From an uncultured Collinsella sp. (GTDB lineage: Bacteria > Actinomycetota > Coriobacteriia > Coriobacteriales > Coriobacteriaceae), in contig CAAEHI010000051.1 in assembly GCA_900755685.1 (NCBI GenBank), positions 1 through 40,354 on the forward strand: 40,354 nucleotides of DNA. The letters are read 5' to 3'. The translations under genes and the position numbers were made by a program. Position 1 is the stretch's first letter. Every line of letters starts with the position of its first letter. Shown here piece by piece: positions 25,457-33,219 of this stretch. The notes below the pieces were generated by a model. It ran no database searches, was not told where the DNA came from, and saw only the letters and a program-made list of their open reading frames with translations.

Positions 25457-26548
25457 CTAATACGGCAGAAGCCCCGCCTTTTCACGCTTCTTTTCCGAGC
25501 GATCGAACTCAATGCGATGGGCCTCAAGAAACACCGTATTGGGTCGCCACTGACGCTCATTCGGCTGCCTTAGCGTCGCACCCGCAAAGGAAGCGTAGCC
25601 GGTCTTATCCAGCAGGTACGATCCGCACAGCCGATATTCGCCGCAAACAGGCTCAAACGAAATCAGATGAGCATCGAATAAAGCATGTAAGTCGCGCCGA
25701 AGCAGAATGCCGTTGCTGGCAACCTGCGATTTGGGTCCCGAGTAATTCTCGATATGTGCAGCCTCCAGAGCTTCGCTGACGCCGCAGTCCGACACCGCGC
25801 AACGGCCATCATAGGCGGCAACGAGCTGCTTGCGGAACCATTGCTGCCCCAATCGCCCGCGCCTTAACGCATAGCGGACCTTTTCGTCGTCGGTCGTACC
25901 CTGTCCGGCAAACTCAATATCGACGGGCATGTGCTTCAGATAGCTCATGTCGGGCGCAAAACGGGGGTCCGGTCCGCCTTTATGAACAGGACCGTGCAGA
26001 ACAAACCATCCGTTTTCGGGCTCGAACCGTTCAACAAATGCAAGGCCGAGCACCTTGTAGCCCACCTCGGTTGCAAATATGACTCCGACTGGAACGCCAC
26101 ATTCCATGCAGTTGAGCATTTTACGGTTGTAATTCTGGTCTCGAAAACCAACGGTACCCGGCGCTTGAACCGAGTACTTAATGACCCACGTACCATCGTC
26201 CAAATAGAGCGGAGGCACATCGGTGTAGAAGCTCTTTTTAGAGTTATGGACCGAAAGCGCAAAGATCTTATTGGGATCTTGCTTCACCCGATCCTGGCCC
26301 GGCCAGAAGATCCCTGAATCCCGCGTTACGGGAAAGAAGTCCGAGCCAATTCTCAAACGGTACTGATACTGAGGGCTATCTTCCTTGGTGTGGTGCGGAA
26401 GGCTGGTCCAAACGCCGCCGCGCTGCTCCTCACCCAGAAACCACTCCCATGCCTCAACGTATTCGGAAGGCACGAGACTGCAGGCACGGTCATAGCTTGG
26501 TCCATCCATCAACGGAACAGCAAGGTTAATGTCGTTCACCGCCAGCAC
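25457..26548 (-). CDS. HNH endonuclease, solitary restriction-type
   Basis: The C-terminal part (about residues 235-305) is an HNH_2-type nuclease domain: RLGQQWFRKQLVAAYDGRC, CAVSDCG, EALEAAHIENYSG, SNGILLRRDLHALFD. The Cys pair and the His/Asn/His residues of the fold are all present. The N-terminal 210 residues are not recognised; in proteins with this type of HNH domain the N-terminus often senses modified bases or another target, which is an inference here. No methyltransferase or specificity gene is adjacent, so a modification-dependent (type IV-like) nuclease is possible. GTG 26548 is the longest start, without a clear ribosome site; a GTG three codons later is an alternative. It is divergent from the next gene. 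Confidence 0.82.
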   Translation of the reverse strand: MLAVNDINLAVPLMDGPSYDRACSLVPSEYVEAWEWFLGEEQRGGVWTSLPHHTKEDSPQYQYRLRIGSDFFPVTRDSGIFWPGQDRVKQDPNKIFALSVHNSKKSFYTDVPPLYLDDGTWVIKYSVQAPGTVGFRDQNYNRKMLNCMECGVPVGVIFATEVGYKVLGLAFVERFEPENGWFVLHGPVHKGGPDPRFAPDMSYLKHMPVDIEFAGQGTTDDEKVRYALRRGRLGQQWFRKQLVAAYDGRCAVSDCGVSEALEAAHIENYSGPKSQVASNGILLRRDLHALFDAHLISFEPVCGEYRLCGSYLLDKTGYASFAGATLRQPNERQWRPNTVFLEAHRIEFDRSEKKREKAGLLPY

Positions 26549-26754
26549 CTACAACCATACGAACGCGAGTCATGCCCCTCAATAATATGGCCGAGAGTCA
26601 ATTATTACGAGATCTCATTCCGCGATCGGCACGTCGTTGATGCTCTCGGTTTGCCGTTGGCGCGCTTGTACCCCGCTACCCCACTTCCCCGTATACTGAT
26701 GTAACACGTGTTTCATCCGGGCTTGTTGGGCCGGATTGTTCATGGGAGGGTCTT

Positions 26755-27246
26755 ATGGCTGCTTCGAATCCGCCTAAGGGGAGCGTTTCTTCTTCGTCCA
26801 TCAAGCCGGTTACGCGCAAGGCCGTGCGTTGCCAGCGCGAGGTCGCTTGGCTTGTCACGCAGGCGGCGGGCAGGCTCGTGGCGACCACTCAGGACGTCAA
26901 CGCGCCTACGCCGAGCTTTGTGCTGGCAGCGGCGCTGGATTTCGTGCGCCAATTGGAGCTTGCCGAACAGGATGCCGGCGGCCACCTCGACTACCAGAAT
27001 GTTATGGCGCCCGACCTGCAAACGTTCTGCCACATGGCCAAGTTGCCCGCCGCGCCCAATGCGCTTTCGGACGCAGGCTACATGTTTACGCTTTCGGGCG
27101 CGGACCTTATCCGCGACATCTATGCATACTGCAGCGAGCTCGCCGAGCGCCACGTCTTTGACGCGGCTGAAGTCAAACCGGGAAATGTCATCAAGCTGGT
27201 TCTTAGGCTGTTCTTGATGGACGGGTTCGGGGCCATGCCGGCGTAA
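26755..27246 (+). CDS. Hypothetical protein with histone-fold-like central part
   Basis: I do not recognise this 163-residue protein family. The first 20 residues are a Ser/Pro/Lys-rich tail, followed by predicted helices (VRCQREVAWLVTQAAGRLVATTQ, PSFVLAAALDFVRQLELAEQ) and a region ending in hydrophobic helices (VIKLVLRLFLMDGFG). No signal peptide, membrane helix or Cys cluster is seen. The pattern of short basic helices joined by loops is only loosely like a histone fold and is not a function call. GGGAGGG lies five bases before ATG 26755, and a -10-like TATACT is at 26692-26697. It stands alone between the HNH and AlbA_2 genes. Confidence 0.75.
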   Translation: MAASNPPKGSVSSSSIKPVTRKAVRCQREVAWLVTQAAGRLVATTQDVNAPTPSFVLAAALDFVRQLELAEQDAGGHLDYQNVMAPDLQTFCHMAKLPAAPNALSDAGYMFTLSGADLIRDIYAYCSELAERHVFDAAEVKPGNVIKLVLRLFLMDGFGAMPA

Positions 27247-27292
27247 GCCGAGTCTTCAGCATCACCGTCGACTGAGCAACAACCGCTTTACC

Positions 27293-27341
27293 TTAGTGGG
27301 CGCCAATCGAGGGTCGATTATTGAGTCGCCTCGTCCACTAA
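27293..27341. repeat. Two-part hairpin between convergent genes
   Basis: ttagtgg (27293-27299) pairs with ccactaa (27335-27341). Inside it aatcga (27305-27310) pairs with tcgatt (27314-27319). It lies just past both convergent stop codons, so it may act as a terminator, but there is no U-run. Confidence 0.4.
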
Positions 27342-27346
27342 CGCAT

Positions 27347-28813
27347 CTATCCCACGCACTCCGACAGTCGATACTTGCGGTTGCGGCTCGTCGCCGGCGC
27401 CGTGGGCTCAAGCTCGCCTTGAGCAATGAGCGCGTTGACGCGCGACCTTACCTGGGAAATTGTAAGCCCCGTACGTTCTGCCAGCTCACGCGTCCCCAGC
27501 TCGCCGTAGTGTTTGAGTGCCGTCACAATTAAGCCCCCGCCATGATCGACCGGCTCGATCTTTGAACGGTAAAGTACGACCTTGAACCGATCGAACCCCG
27601 GGCAGAACAGGGGCTCGGCCAGACCATGCGCGCGCATGGCATCGATCATCATCGGGATGCCCGAGCCATTGCCCTCAGCCGGCGAACCTGCGCCATCCGG
27701 CAGCGGGACAATCGACATGAGTTTCACGAGCGTCGCGTTACGGCATCGGGAGCTGCCGTCAAACAAGTTCTCGCGAGTCTTTCCCCCGTAAAGGCCGCCA
27801 GGATTCGTCACCTCGACACGATCGTCAAAGACGTCGACGGCAATCGATTGTCCACAGAACCGATCCCCGTATTCTCGATGGATTACGGCGTTGGCGATTG
27901 CCTCGCGCAGAACCTCCTCGGGAATCTCCAGCGAGTCGACACGCGAGACGCCTTGGACGGTCGAGGTTCGCCGCAAATTCTTGGCGACGGCCGCGACAGC
28001 ATCCGAAATCATCTCGCCCAACGTTCCCTCACAGATTGTGCGGTCCATGAACCTCAGCGACCCCGCCATGCCCTTCTGAGTTCCCGCATGGACAGCCACG
28101 TCAATGAAGAGCTTGGGATAGAACTGCTGAGGGTAGGTGCCCACAACTAGGAGTCCAGCCTTGGTGACATTGCCCTGGGAATCAAGGATATTTAGGCGCT
28201 CCAGCTTCGTTTGTTTGTCCGGCGCGCCGCGCATTGCCCGGGGCGTCAACGAGAAAGCCCGATCTATCGTACGGTCGACCAGCGTCTCGTCGAGATTGTC
28301 CGCGCCCGCACCCGCCACCGCGTCCCGATCGCTCGGAGTCGCTCGACCGTATGACGCCAATGTGAGCACCTCGGTCGATGAAAGCGGCACATCTTTGTCA
28401 TCGATGCGCTTGTAGCTGCCGCCCTGGGCGCCCCGCTCTATGACATAGCAGGGCTTGCTCGACGGATCGAGCTCCTCAATCGTAATGACGAGAACGATGA
28501 CGCCCTGAAGCTCCACTCGCTCGATCGTGTATTTAGGCGGATTGGCCAGCTTTCCTCGACCGCCCGCATCACCCATGCCTGACACAAATTGGTTGAGCAC
28601 TTTCTCGGTCTCGAAGTTCTCAACCGGGACAAAACCTGCGCGCTCACTCACTCCGAGCACGATGATTCCGCCGGCAGTGTTCGCGAATGCGCTCACCGTT
28701 TCCCACACATCGCGGGAAAGCGTCGTGGCGCTCTCCTTCACTTCGACGTTAAGATCATCCGAGCCCATACGCCTTAAAGACTCAAGCAGACCGGTCAGCT
28801 CGTTTTCGTTCAT
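27347..28813 (-). CDS. AlbA_2 / HATPase_c_4 / winged-helix regulator-like protein
   Basis: The 488-residue protein has three parts. The N-terminal AlbA_2 (Schlafen-type) domain, about residues 20-135, shows EVKES and FANTAGGIIVLGVSE. A GHKL ATPase-like domain around 300-380 has VLREAIANAVIHREY (N-box) and ITNPGGLYG-like VTNPGGLYGG, with GSGIPMM after it. The C-terminal 60 residues form a winged helix (LGTRELAERTGLTISQVRSRVNALIAQGELE). Related proteins are putative transcription regulators or stress or phage-response factors; the exact role is unknown. ATG 28813 is chosen for AAAGGA eight bases upstream. Two arrays of ATCTCTC repeats flank its promoter, which suggests autoregulation. Confidence 0.85.
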   Translation of the reverse strand: MNENELTGLLESLRRMGSDDLNVEVKESATTLSRDVWETVSAFANTAGGIIVLGVSERAGFVPVENFETEKVLNQFVSGMGDAGGRGKLANPPKYTIERVELQGVIVLVITIEELDPSSKPCYVIERGAQGGSYKRIDDKDVPLSSTEVLTLASYGRATPSDRDAVAGAGADNLDETLVDRTIDRAFSLTPRAMRGAPDKQTKLERLNILDSQGNVTKAGLLVVGTYPQQFYPKLFIDVAVHAGTQKGMAGSLRFMDRTICEGTLGEMISDAVAAVAKNLRRTSTVQGVSRVDSLEIPEEVLREAIANAVIHREYGDRFCGQSIAVDVFDDRVEVTNPGGLYGGKTRENLFDGSSRCRNATLVKLMSIVPLPDGAGSPAEGNGSGIPMMIDAMRAHGLAEPLFCPGFDRFKVVLYRSKIEPVDHGGGLIVTALKHYGELGTRELAERTGLTISQVRSRVNALIAQGELEPTAPATSRNRKYRLSECVG

Positions 28814-28870
28814 CTGCACGTCCTTTCGCTCGGTCCTGCGGAGAATGCCGCGGATAGATTTCCCTCGTCT

Positions 28871-28944
28871 CTCAGTTATCTCTCGTAATTATCTCTCATC
28901 TATCTCTCTATCTCTCGGCTTAGAGATAAGAGATAGATAGAGAT
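28871..28944. repeat. ATCTCTC repeat array A in the leader of the AlbA_2 gene
   Basis: ATCTCTC occurs at 28878, 28891, 28902 and 28910. AGAGAT then occurs in reverse orientation at 28922, 28929 and 28939. The first 46 bases (28871-28916) are repeated with few changes as the start of array B. The forward and reverse copies make the array a large imperfect inverted repeat, placed between the candidate start point and the ATG. Confidence 0.85.
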
Positions 28945-28950
28945 GGAATG

Positions 28951-29013
28951 TCTACCATTTGCTTCATTTATACATATTTTTGCTGGTAGAACAATCGGTA
29001 TTGAGACAATACC
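28951..29013 (-). promoter_or_regulatory. AlbA_2 gene promoter with two palindromes
   Basis: On the minus strand TTGTTC (28994-28989), 16 bases and TATAAA (28972-28967) form a promoter. tctacca (28951-28957) and tggtaga (28984-28990) form an inverted repeat around it. A perfect palindrome GGTATTG-aga-CAATACC (28997-29013) sits just upstream of the -35. Confidence 0.6.
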
Positions 29014-29035
29014 ATGATTGCCCGTCTCTTTGCTG

Positions 29036-29109
29036 CTCAGTTATCTCTCATAATTTTCTCTCATCTTCCTGTCATCTCTCATATTAGAAACGAATGAGAG
29101 ACGAGAGAT
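29036..29109. repeat. ATCTCTC repeat array B upstream of the AlbA_2 promoter
   Basis: ATCTCTC occurs at 29043 and 29074, with a variant tTCTCTC near 29055. GAGAGAC (29096-29102) and GAGAGAT (29103-29109) follow in reverse orientation. It is a direct repeat of array A at 165 bases distance. Confidence 0.8.
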
Positions 29110-29318
29110 ACGCGAGTGATGGACGAGCGAGGATTTCCGAATATCCACTCTCGTTTGGCGAGTGTCCAATTTTCCACGCTCGTGCGGCGGGCACGCGAGC
29201 CCTTCGCCCAATCCGCTGGCATCGTCTCCAGTTCGCCGCAGAGCCGCGGCCCCATATGGGTATACTCTCGGGGATTCGACTCGATTCGCCCCCGCTGGGG
29301 CGTCAAAGGAGACTGCAT

Positions 29319-32300
29319 ATGTCCACCACCTCAACCGACCCGCGCGCCGCTGCTGCCGCACTGCTGGTGCCCGGTACCATCTGTCACGGTTTTGCCGTCG
29401 AGCGCTGCGAGACCGTGCCCGAGCTCGACTCGGACGCCTACGTGCTGCGCCACACCGCCTCGGGCGCTCGCCTGCTGTACCTGGCGTGCGACGACGAAAA
29501 CAAGGCCTTCGCCATTGGCTTTAAGACGCCGCCGGCCGATTCCACCGGCGTGTTCCATATTCTTGAGCACTCGGTGCTGTGCGGATCGGCCAAGTTTCCC
29601 GTCAAGGAGCCATTTGTCGACCTGATCAAGAGCTCCATGCAGACGTTCCTCAACGCCATGACCTACCCCGACAAGACCATCTACCCCGTTGCCACCACCA
29701 ACGAGCAGGATCTGTACAACCTGATGGACGTGTATCTGGACGCGGTGTTCAACCCGGCCATCTACACCAAGTCCACCATTTTTGAGCAGGAGGGCTGGCA
29801 CTACGAGCTGGACCTGCCGGAGGACGCCGAGGGCGATGGCGAGGGCGGCTCCGCGAGCCTGCGCGAGGGCACCCTGCGCTATAACGGCGTGGTGTTCAAC
29901 GAGATGAAGGGCGCGCTGTCCGATCCCATGAGCGTGCTGGACGATGCTGTCAACGCCGCGCTCTATCCCGACACCGCCTATGCGCACGAGAGCGGCGGCG
30001 ACCCGCGTGCGATTCCCGCGCTCACCTACGAGCAGTTCCTGGATACGCACGCACGCCACTACAATCCTTCCAACTCCTATATAACGCTCTACGGCGACCT
30101 GGACGTGGACCGCGCCCTGGCCTTTTTGGACGAGCGTTATCTGTCGCAGTCGAGTGCCGCGAGCCGCCGCATGGACGCCGCCGTTGCCGCCGGCGAGGAC
30201 CCGTCCGCGCTGGCGCCCAATCCGCTGGGCGTGCAGGCACCCGTGACCTGCGAGTACAAGCGCGTCGAGATGGCCACTACACCCGAGAACGCCCTGGTGG
30301 GCTTGGGCCTGGTGCTGGGCAGCGCGCTCGACCGCAAACGCACGATCGCGGCGGATATCCTGTTTGAAGCACTGCTGGGTTCCAACGAAGCGCCGGTTAA
30401 GAAGGCCATTCTGGCCGCCGGCCTGGGCGGCAACGTGGTGAGCTACACCGCGGCCGAGAGCCTGCAGCCCTACGAGCTCATCATGCTGCAAAACGCGCAG
30501 CCCGGCGTGGCGCGCGAGCTGCGTCGCGTGTTCCAGGACGCCTGCCGCGACCTATGCGAGCATGGCGTTCCGCGCGAGCGCCTGGAAGCCATCATCAGCA
30601 GCAACGAATACGACCTGCGCCAGCGCGACTACGGTATCGCCGACGGCGTGGCCATTGCGTGCGACGCGCTGAGCACATGGCTCTACGATGACGACGCCGC
30701 GACGCTGGCGCTCAAGTACGGTCCAGTGTATGAGGAGCTGCGCGGCGACCTGGACGGCAGCTACTTTGAGGACCTGCTGCGCGAGCTGGTGCTGCAGAAC
30801 GATCACATGGCACTGGTCGAGCTGGTGCCGGTGGACGCCGCCGAGGGCGCGGAGATCGCCGAGGCCGCCGAGCTGGCAGCCAAGCGCGATGCCATGACCG
30901 ATGCCGAGCTGGCCGACGTGGTCGAGCGCACAGCTGCGCTGCGTGCCGCGCAGGAGGCCGAGGACACGCCCGAGGCCAAGGCCACGCTGCCGCGCCTGCG
31001 CGTGTCCGACATTGGCGAGGCGCGCCCCGAGCCTCCGCTGGTCGTAGACACGACTGCGCCCATCCCCTGCCTGCGCCACGACATCCCCACCAACCGCCTG
31101 GCCTACGCCATGCAGTATTTCGACCTGAGCTGCGTCGCGTTTGAAGACCTGCCCTATGTGACGCTGCTCTGCCGCCTGCTCAAACAGCTGCCCACGAGCG
31201 AGCACTCGGCCGAGGAGCTCGACAACTTGCTCGCCGGCAAACTGGGCTTTTTGAGCTTTACGACCGAAGTCATGACCCAGCCCGACGTGGACGGCGTGCG
31301 CCCCTACCTGCTGGTGAGCGCCGGCGCCCTGTCCGAGAAGATCGATGCGCTGGCGAGCCTGCCGCGCGAGGTGTGGTCGAGCACGCTTTTGGCAGATGCC
31401 GATGCCGACCGCATGCGCGACGTGCTCACGCAGATTCGCATTGGGCTTGAGCAGGGCTTTATCAACAACGGCCACTCGGCGGCGCTCGGTCGCGCGATGA
31501 GCTACAGCTCGCCTTCGGCCGTGGTGCGCGAGCAGCTTTCGGGCGTGGATTTCTACCTGTTCCTGCGCGATCTGCTCGAGCACTTTGACGAGCGCGTGGA
31601 CGGGCTGCGTACCAAGCTTGCCGAGCTGGCGGAGCGCATCTTTGTGGCCGATGGCTGCATGGCGAGCTTTACCGGCAGCAACGAGGACTTTGACGCGTAC
31701 TGGAATGCTGCTGGCGACCTGGGGCTGGATGCGGGCGATGGTGCCGGCCGCGACGCGCTCGCGGTGCCGGCGCCGTGCGACCGCCACGAGGCTTTCGTGA
31801 TCCCCAGCGACATCTGCTTTGCCGCGCGTGCGTGCGATCCGCGTCGCCTGGGCATTGACGTGACAGGCGCTTGGGCCGTGGCTGCCAACGCGCTCTCCTA
31901 CGATTACCTGTGGAACGAGATTCGCGTGAAGGGCGGCGCGTACGGCTGCGGATTCCGCGCAGCCGGCGAGCGCCAGGCGGCGTTCTACACCTACCGCGAC
32001 CCGGCAATCGACCCCTCGATTGAGCGCGTGGCGCGCGCAGGTGAATGGCTCGGCAGCTTTGAGCCCGACGAGGCCGCCTTTGAGGGCTTTATCGTGAGCT
32101 GCGTGAGCGGCATGGACGCGCCGGTGAAGCCGTACGCGCTCACCAAGCGCCGCAACACGACCTACCTGGCCGGGCTCGATCCACATGCACGCGAGGAGCG
32201 CCGCGCCCAGATGCTCGCCGCCACGCCCGGTAAGCTGCGCTCGCTCGGCGCCGACGTGACGCGCATCGCAGCCGAGTCGCCCACCTGCGTCTTTGGCGGC

Positions 32301-32357
32301 CGAGACGTCATCGCCAAGAGCAACGCCGGCTTCAACGTCATCGACCTGCTGGGCTAA
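29319..32357 (+). CDS. M16C (presequence-protease-like) insulinase family peptidase
   Basis: The 1012-residue protein has the inverted zinc motif HILEH (His80, Glu83, His84), followed by SVLCGSAKFPVKEPFVDLIKSSMQTFLNAMTYPDKT, a signature of the M16C branch that includes PreP. The four M16 domains fit the length; the C-terminal half shows the substrate-binding segment YLWNEIRVKGGAYGCG. Enzymes of this type degrade small peptides inside a closed chamber. No signal peptide is seen, so it is probably cytoplasmic. AAAGGAG precedes ATG 29319, and TATACT at 29261-29266 is a likely -10. A frame open from 29094 runs through the repeat arrays and is rejected. Confidence 0.94.
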   Translation: MSTTSTDPRAAAAALLVPGTICHGFAVERCETVPELDSDAYVLRHTASGARLLYLACDDENKAFAIGFKTPPADSTGVFHILEHSVLCGSAKFPVKEPFVDLIKSSMQTFLNAMTYPDKTIYPVATTNEQDLYNLMDVYLDAVFNPAIYTKSTIFEQEGWHYELDLPEDAEGDGEGGSASLREGTLRYNGVVFNEMKGALSDPMSVLDDAVNAALYPDTAYAHESGGDPRAIPALTYEQFLDTHARHYNPSNSYITLYGDLDVDRALAFLDERYLSQSSAASRRMDAAVAAGEDPSALAPNPLGVQAPVTCEYKRVEMATTPENALVGLGLVLGSALDRKRTIAADILFEALLGSNEAPVKKAILAAGLGGNVVSYTAAESLQPYELIMLQNAQPGVARELRRVFQDACRDLCEHGVPRERLEAIISSNEYDLRQRDYGIADGVAIACDALSTWLYDDDAATLALKYGPVYEELRGDLDGSYFEDLLRELVLQNDHMALVELVPVDAAEGAEIAEAAELAAKRDAMTDAELADVVERTAALRAAQEAEDTPEAKATLPRLRVSDIGEARPEPPLVVDTTAPIPCLRHDIPTNRLAYAMQYFDLSCVAFEDLPYVTLLCRLLKQLPTSEHSAEELDNLLAGKLGFLSFTTEVMTQPDVDGVRPYLLVSAGALSEKIDALASLPREVWSSTLLADADADRMRDVLTQIRIGLEQGFINNGHSAALGRAMSYSSPSAVVREQLSGVDFYLFLRDLLEHFDERVDGLRTKLAELAERIFVADGCMASFTGSNEDFDAYWNAAGDLGLDAGDGAGRDALAVPAPCDRHEAFVIPSDICFAARACDPRRLGIDVTGAWAVAANALSYDYLWNEIRVKGGAYGCGFRAAGERQAAFYTYRDPAIDPSIERVARAGEWLGSFEPDEAAFEGFIVSCVSGMDAPVKPYALTKRRNTTYLAGLDPHAREERRAQMLAATPGKLRSLGADVTRIAAESPTCVFGGRDVIAKSNAGFNVIDLLG

Positions 32358-32371
32358 GGCACGGCAAGCAA

Positions 32372-32416
32372 AACTACCACGAAGGGCGCAGTTCACAGGC
32401 GCCCTTCGTGGTAGTT
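32372..32416. terminator. Perfect 18 bp hairpin after the M16C gene
   Basis: Arms 32372-32389 and 32399-32416 are exact inverted copies with a 9-base loop. No U-run follows on the plus strand; on the minus strand a short UUUU does. It is probably an end-of-transcript structure. Confidence 0.6.
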
Positions 32417-32417
32417 C

Positions 32418-32498
32418 GAACACTTGTTCTATACGCACACATGTTCTATAGTAGAGGTGCTTGCATCGAACTGAAATTGCAACTAGAATATAGTTGCA
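32418..32498 (+). promoter_or_regulatory. hicAB promoter with SOS-like box and palindromic operator
   Basis: TTGTTC (32424-32429), 17 bases and TATAGT (32447-32452) form the promoter. GAACacttGTTC (32418-32429), which fits the Gram-positive LexA-type GAAC-N4-GTTC box, overlaps the -35. Further on, TGCAACTA (32478-32485) and TAGTTGCA (32491-32498) form a perfect palindrome, a probable HicB operator. The motif GTTCTAT occurs twice (32426 and 32443), as it does near the GntR gene. Confidence 0.55.
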
Positions 32499-32512
32499 GA
32501 ATGTGAGGCGGG

Positions 32513-32776
32513 ATGACTCGATCCGATAAACTCATCGCCCAGCTGCTTAGCTGTCCTTCAACGTATAGATTTGCTGACTTTCTTAAAGTTATGGCTTCAT
32601 ATGGCTTTGAAATGGACAGCAAAGGCAAGACGTCCGGATCGCGCGTTCGCTTCTACAGGCCATCAGATGGCAGGATGTTCGTAATGCACGCGCCTCATCC
32701 ATCTGACGAATTGACAGCGGGGACCATTCGAAACATCGTTCGCTTTCTGCAAGATGTCGGAGGTAGTCATGAGTAA
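32513..32776 (+). CDS. hicA: HicA-type mRNA interferase toxin
   Basis: This 87-residue protein has the HicA fold: a helix, then MASYGFEMDSKGKTSGSRVRFYRP and HAPHPSDELTAGTIRNIVRFLQDVG. HicA toxins cut mRNA as free enzymes and are held by HicB. The usual G-S-H motif reads GSR here, so the catalytic His is not at its common place; a subgroup of HicA proteins has GSR and the His of HAPHP instead, so loss of activity cannot be concluded. The gene is first in the operon, overlapping hicB by 8 bases, the usual hicAB order. The ribosome site (GAGGCGGG) is weak, as often for toxin genes. Confidence 0.88.
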   Translation: MTRSDKLIAQLLSCPSTYRFADFLKVMASYGFEMDSKGKTSGSRVRFYRPSDGRMFVMHAPHPSDELTAGTIRNIVRFLQDVGGSHE

Positions 32777-33098
32777 CGTTTTGGCATACAAGGGTTATTT
32801 CGCCCCGGTCGAGTTCGATGCCGAACAGCATGTGCTAACAGGTATGGTCGCCGGCATTAGGGACGCAATCGTATTTGAAGGCTCCACGGCTGAAGAAGTG
32901 GAGCAATGCTTCCACGACGCCGTCGACGATTACCTTGAGTTTTGCGCCGAGAAGGGCAAGGAACCCGAGCGGGCTTTTAAGGGCTCGTTCAACGTAAGAA
33001 CGGGCTCTGAGCTCCACAAGCAAGCAGCGCTGGCAGCGGCAAAGAAGGGTGAGTCACTCAATAAGTTTGTGACTGAAGCGATCGCTGCGGCGCTGTGA
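32769..33098 (+). CDS. hicB: HicB-type antitoxin
   Basis: The 109-residue protein has the HicB partial RNase H fold (YKGYFAPVEFDAEQHVLTGMVAGIRDAIVFEGSTAEEVEQCFHDAVDDYLEFCAEKGKEP) and a C-terminal ribbon-helix-helix part (SGELHKQAALAAAKKGESLNKFVTEAI-like). Such antitoxins bind the toxin and repress their own promoter. GGAGGT lies just before ATG 32769; the frame open from 32754 is less likely. Its start lies within the end of hicA, so the two are coupled. Confidence 0.93.
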   Translation: MSNVLAYKGYFAPVEFDAEQHVLTGMVAGIRDAIVFEGSTAEEVEQCFHDAVDDYLEFCAEKGKEPERAFKGSFNVRTGSELHKQAALAAAKKGESLNKFVTEAIAAAL

Positions 33099-33102
33099 AG
33101 CC

Positions 33103-33154
33103 AACGTCGAGGCGAAGCCGCCCCACAGGGCGCCTTTGTGGCGGCTTCGACGTT
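33103..33154 (+). terminator. Probable terminator of hicAB
   Basis: gaagccgcc (33114-33122) pairs with ggcggcttc (33140-33148), extended by aacgtc/gacgtt (33103-33108 with 33149-33154) across a bulge. It begins four bases after the hicB stop; no strong U-run follows. Confidence 0.55.
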
Positions 33155-33219
33155 TGCCCAGATAAAACCCGCCAAAATAAACCTGTCCCTTTTTGGCAGG
33201 TTTGCTAGAGGAGGCTGGG

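Noticed and set aside
28871..29109. CRISPR-like array
   Set aside because: The repeated unit is only 7 bases, irregularly spaced and in both orientations, with no unique spacers and no cas genes.
30552..32438. Minus-strand open frame opposite the M16C gene
   Set aside because: Shadow frame; the plus-strand frame has the HILEH zinc motif and the right length.
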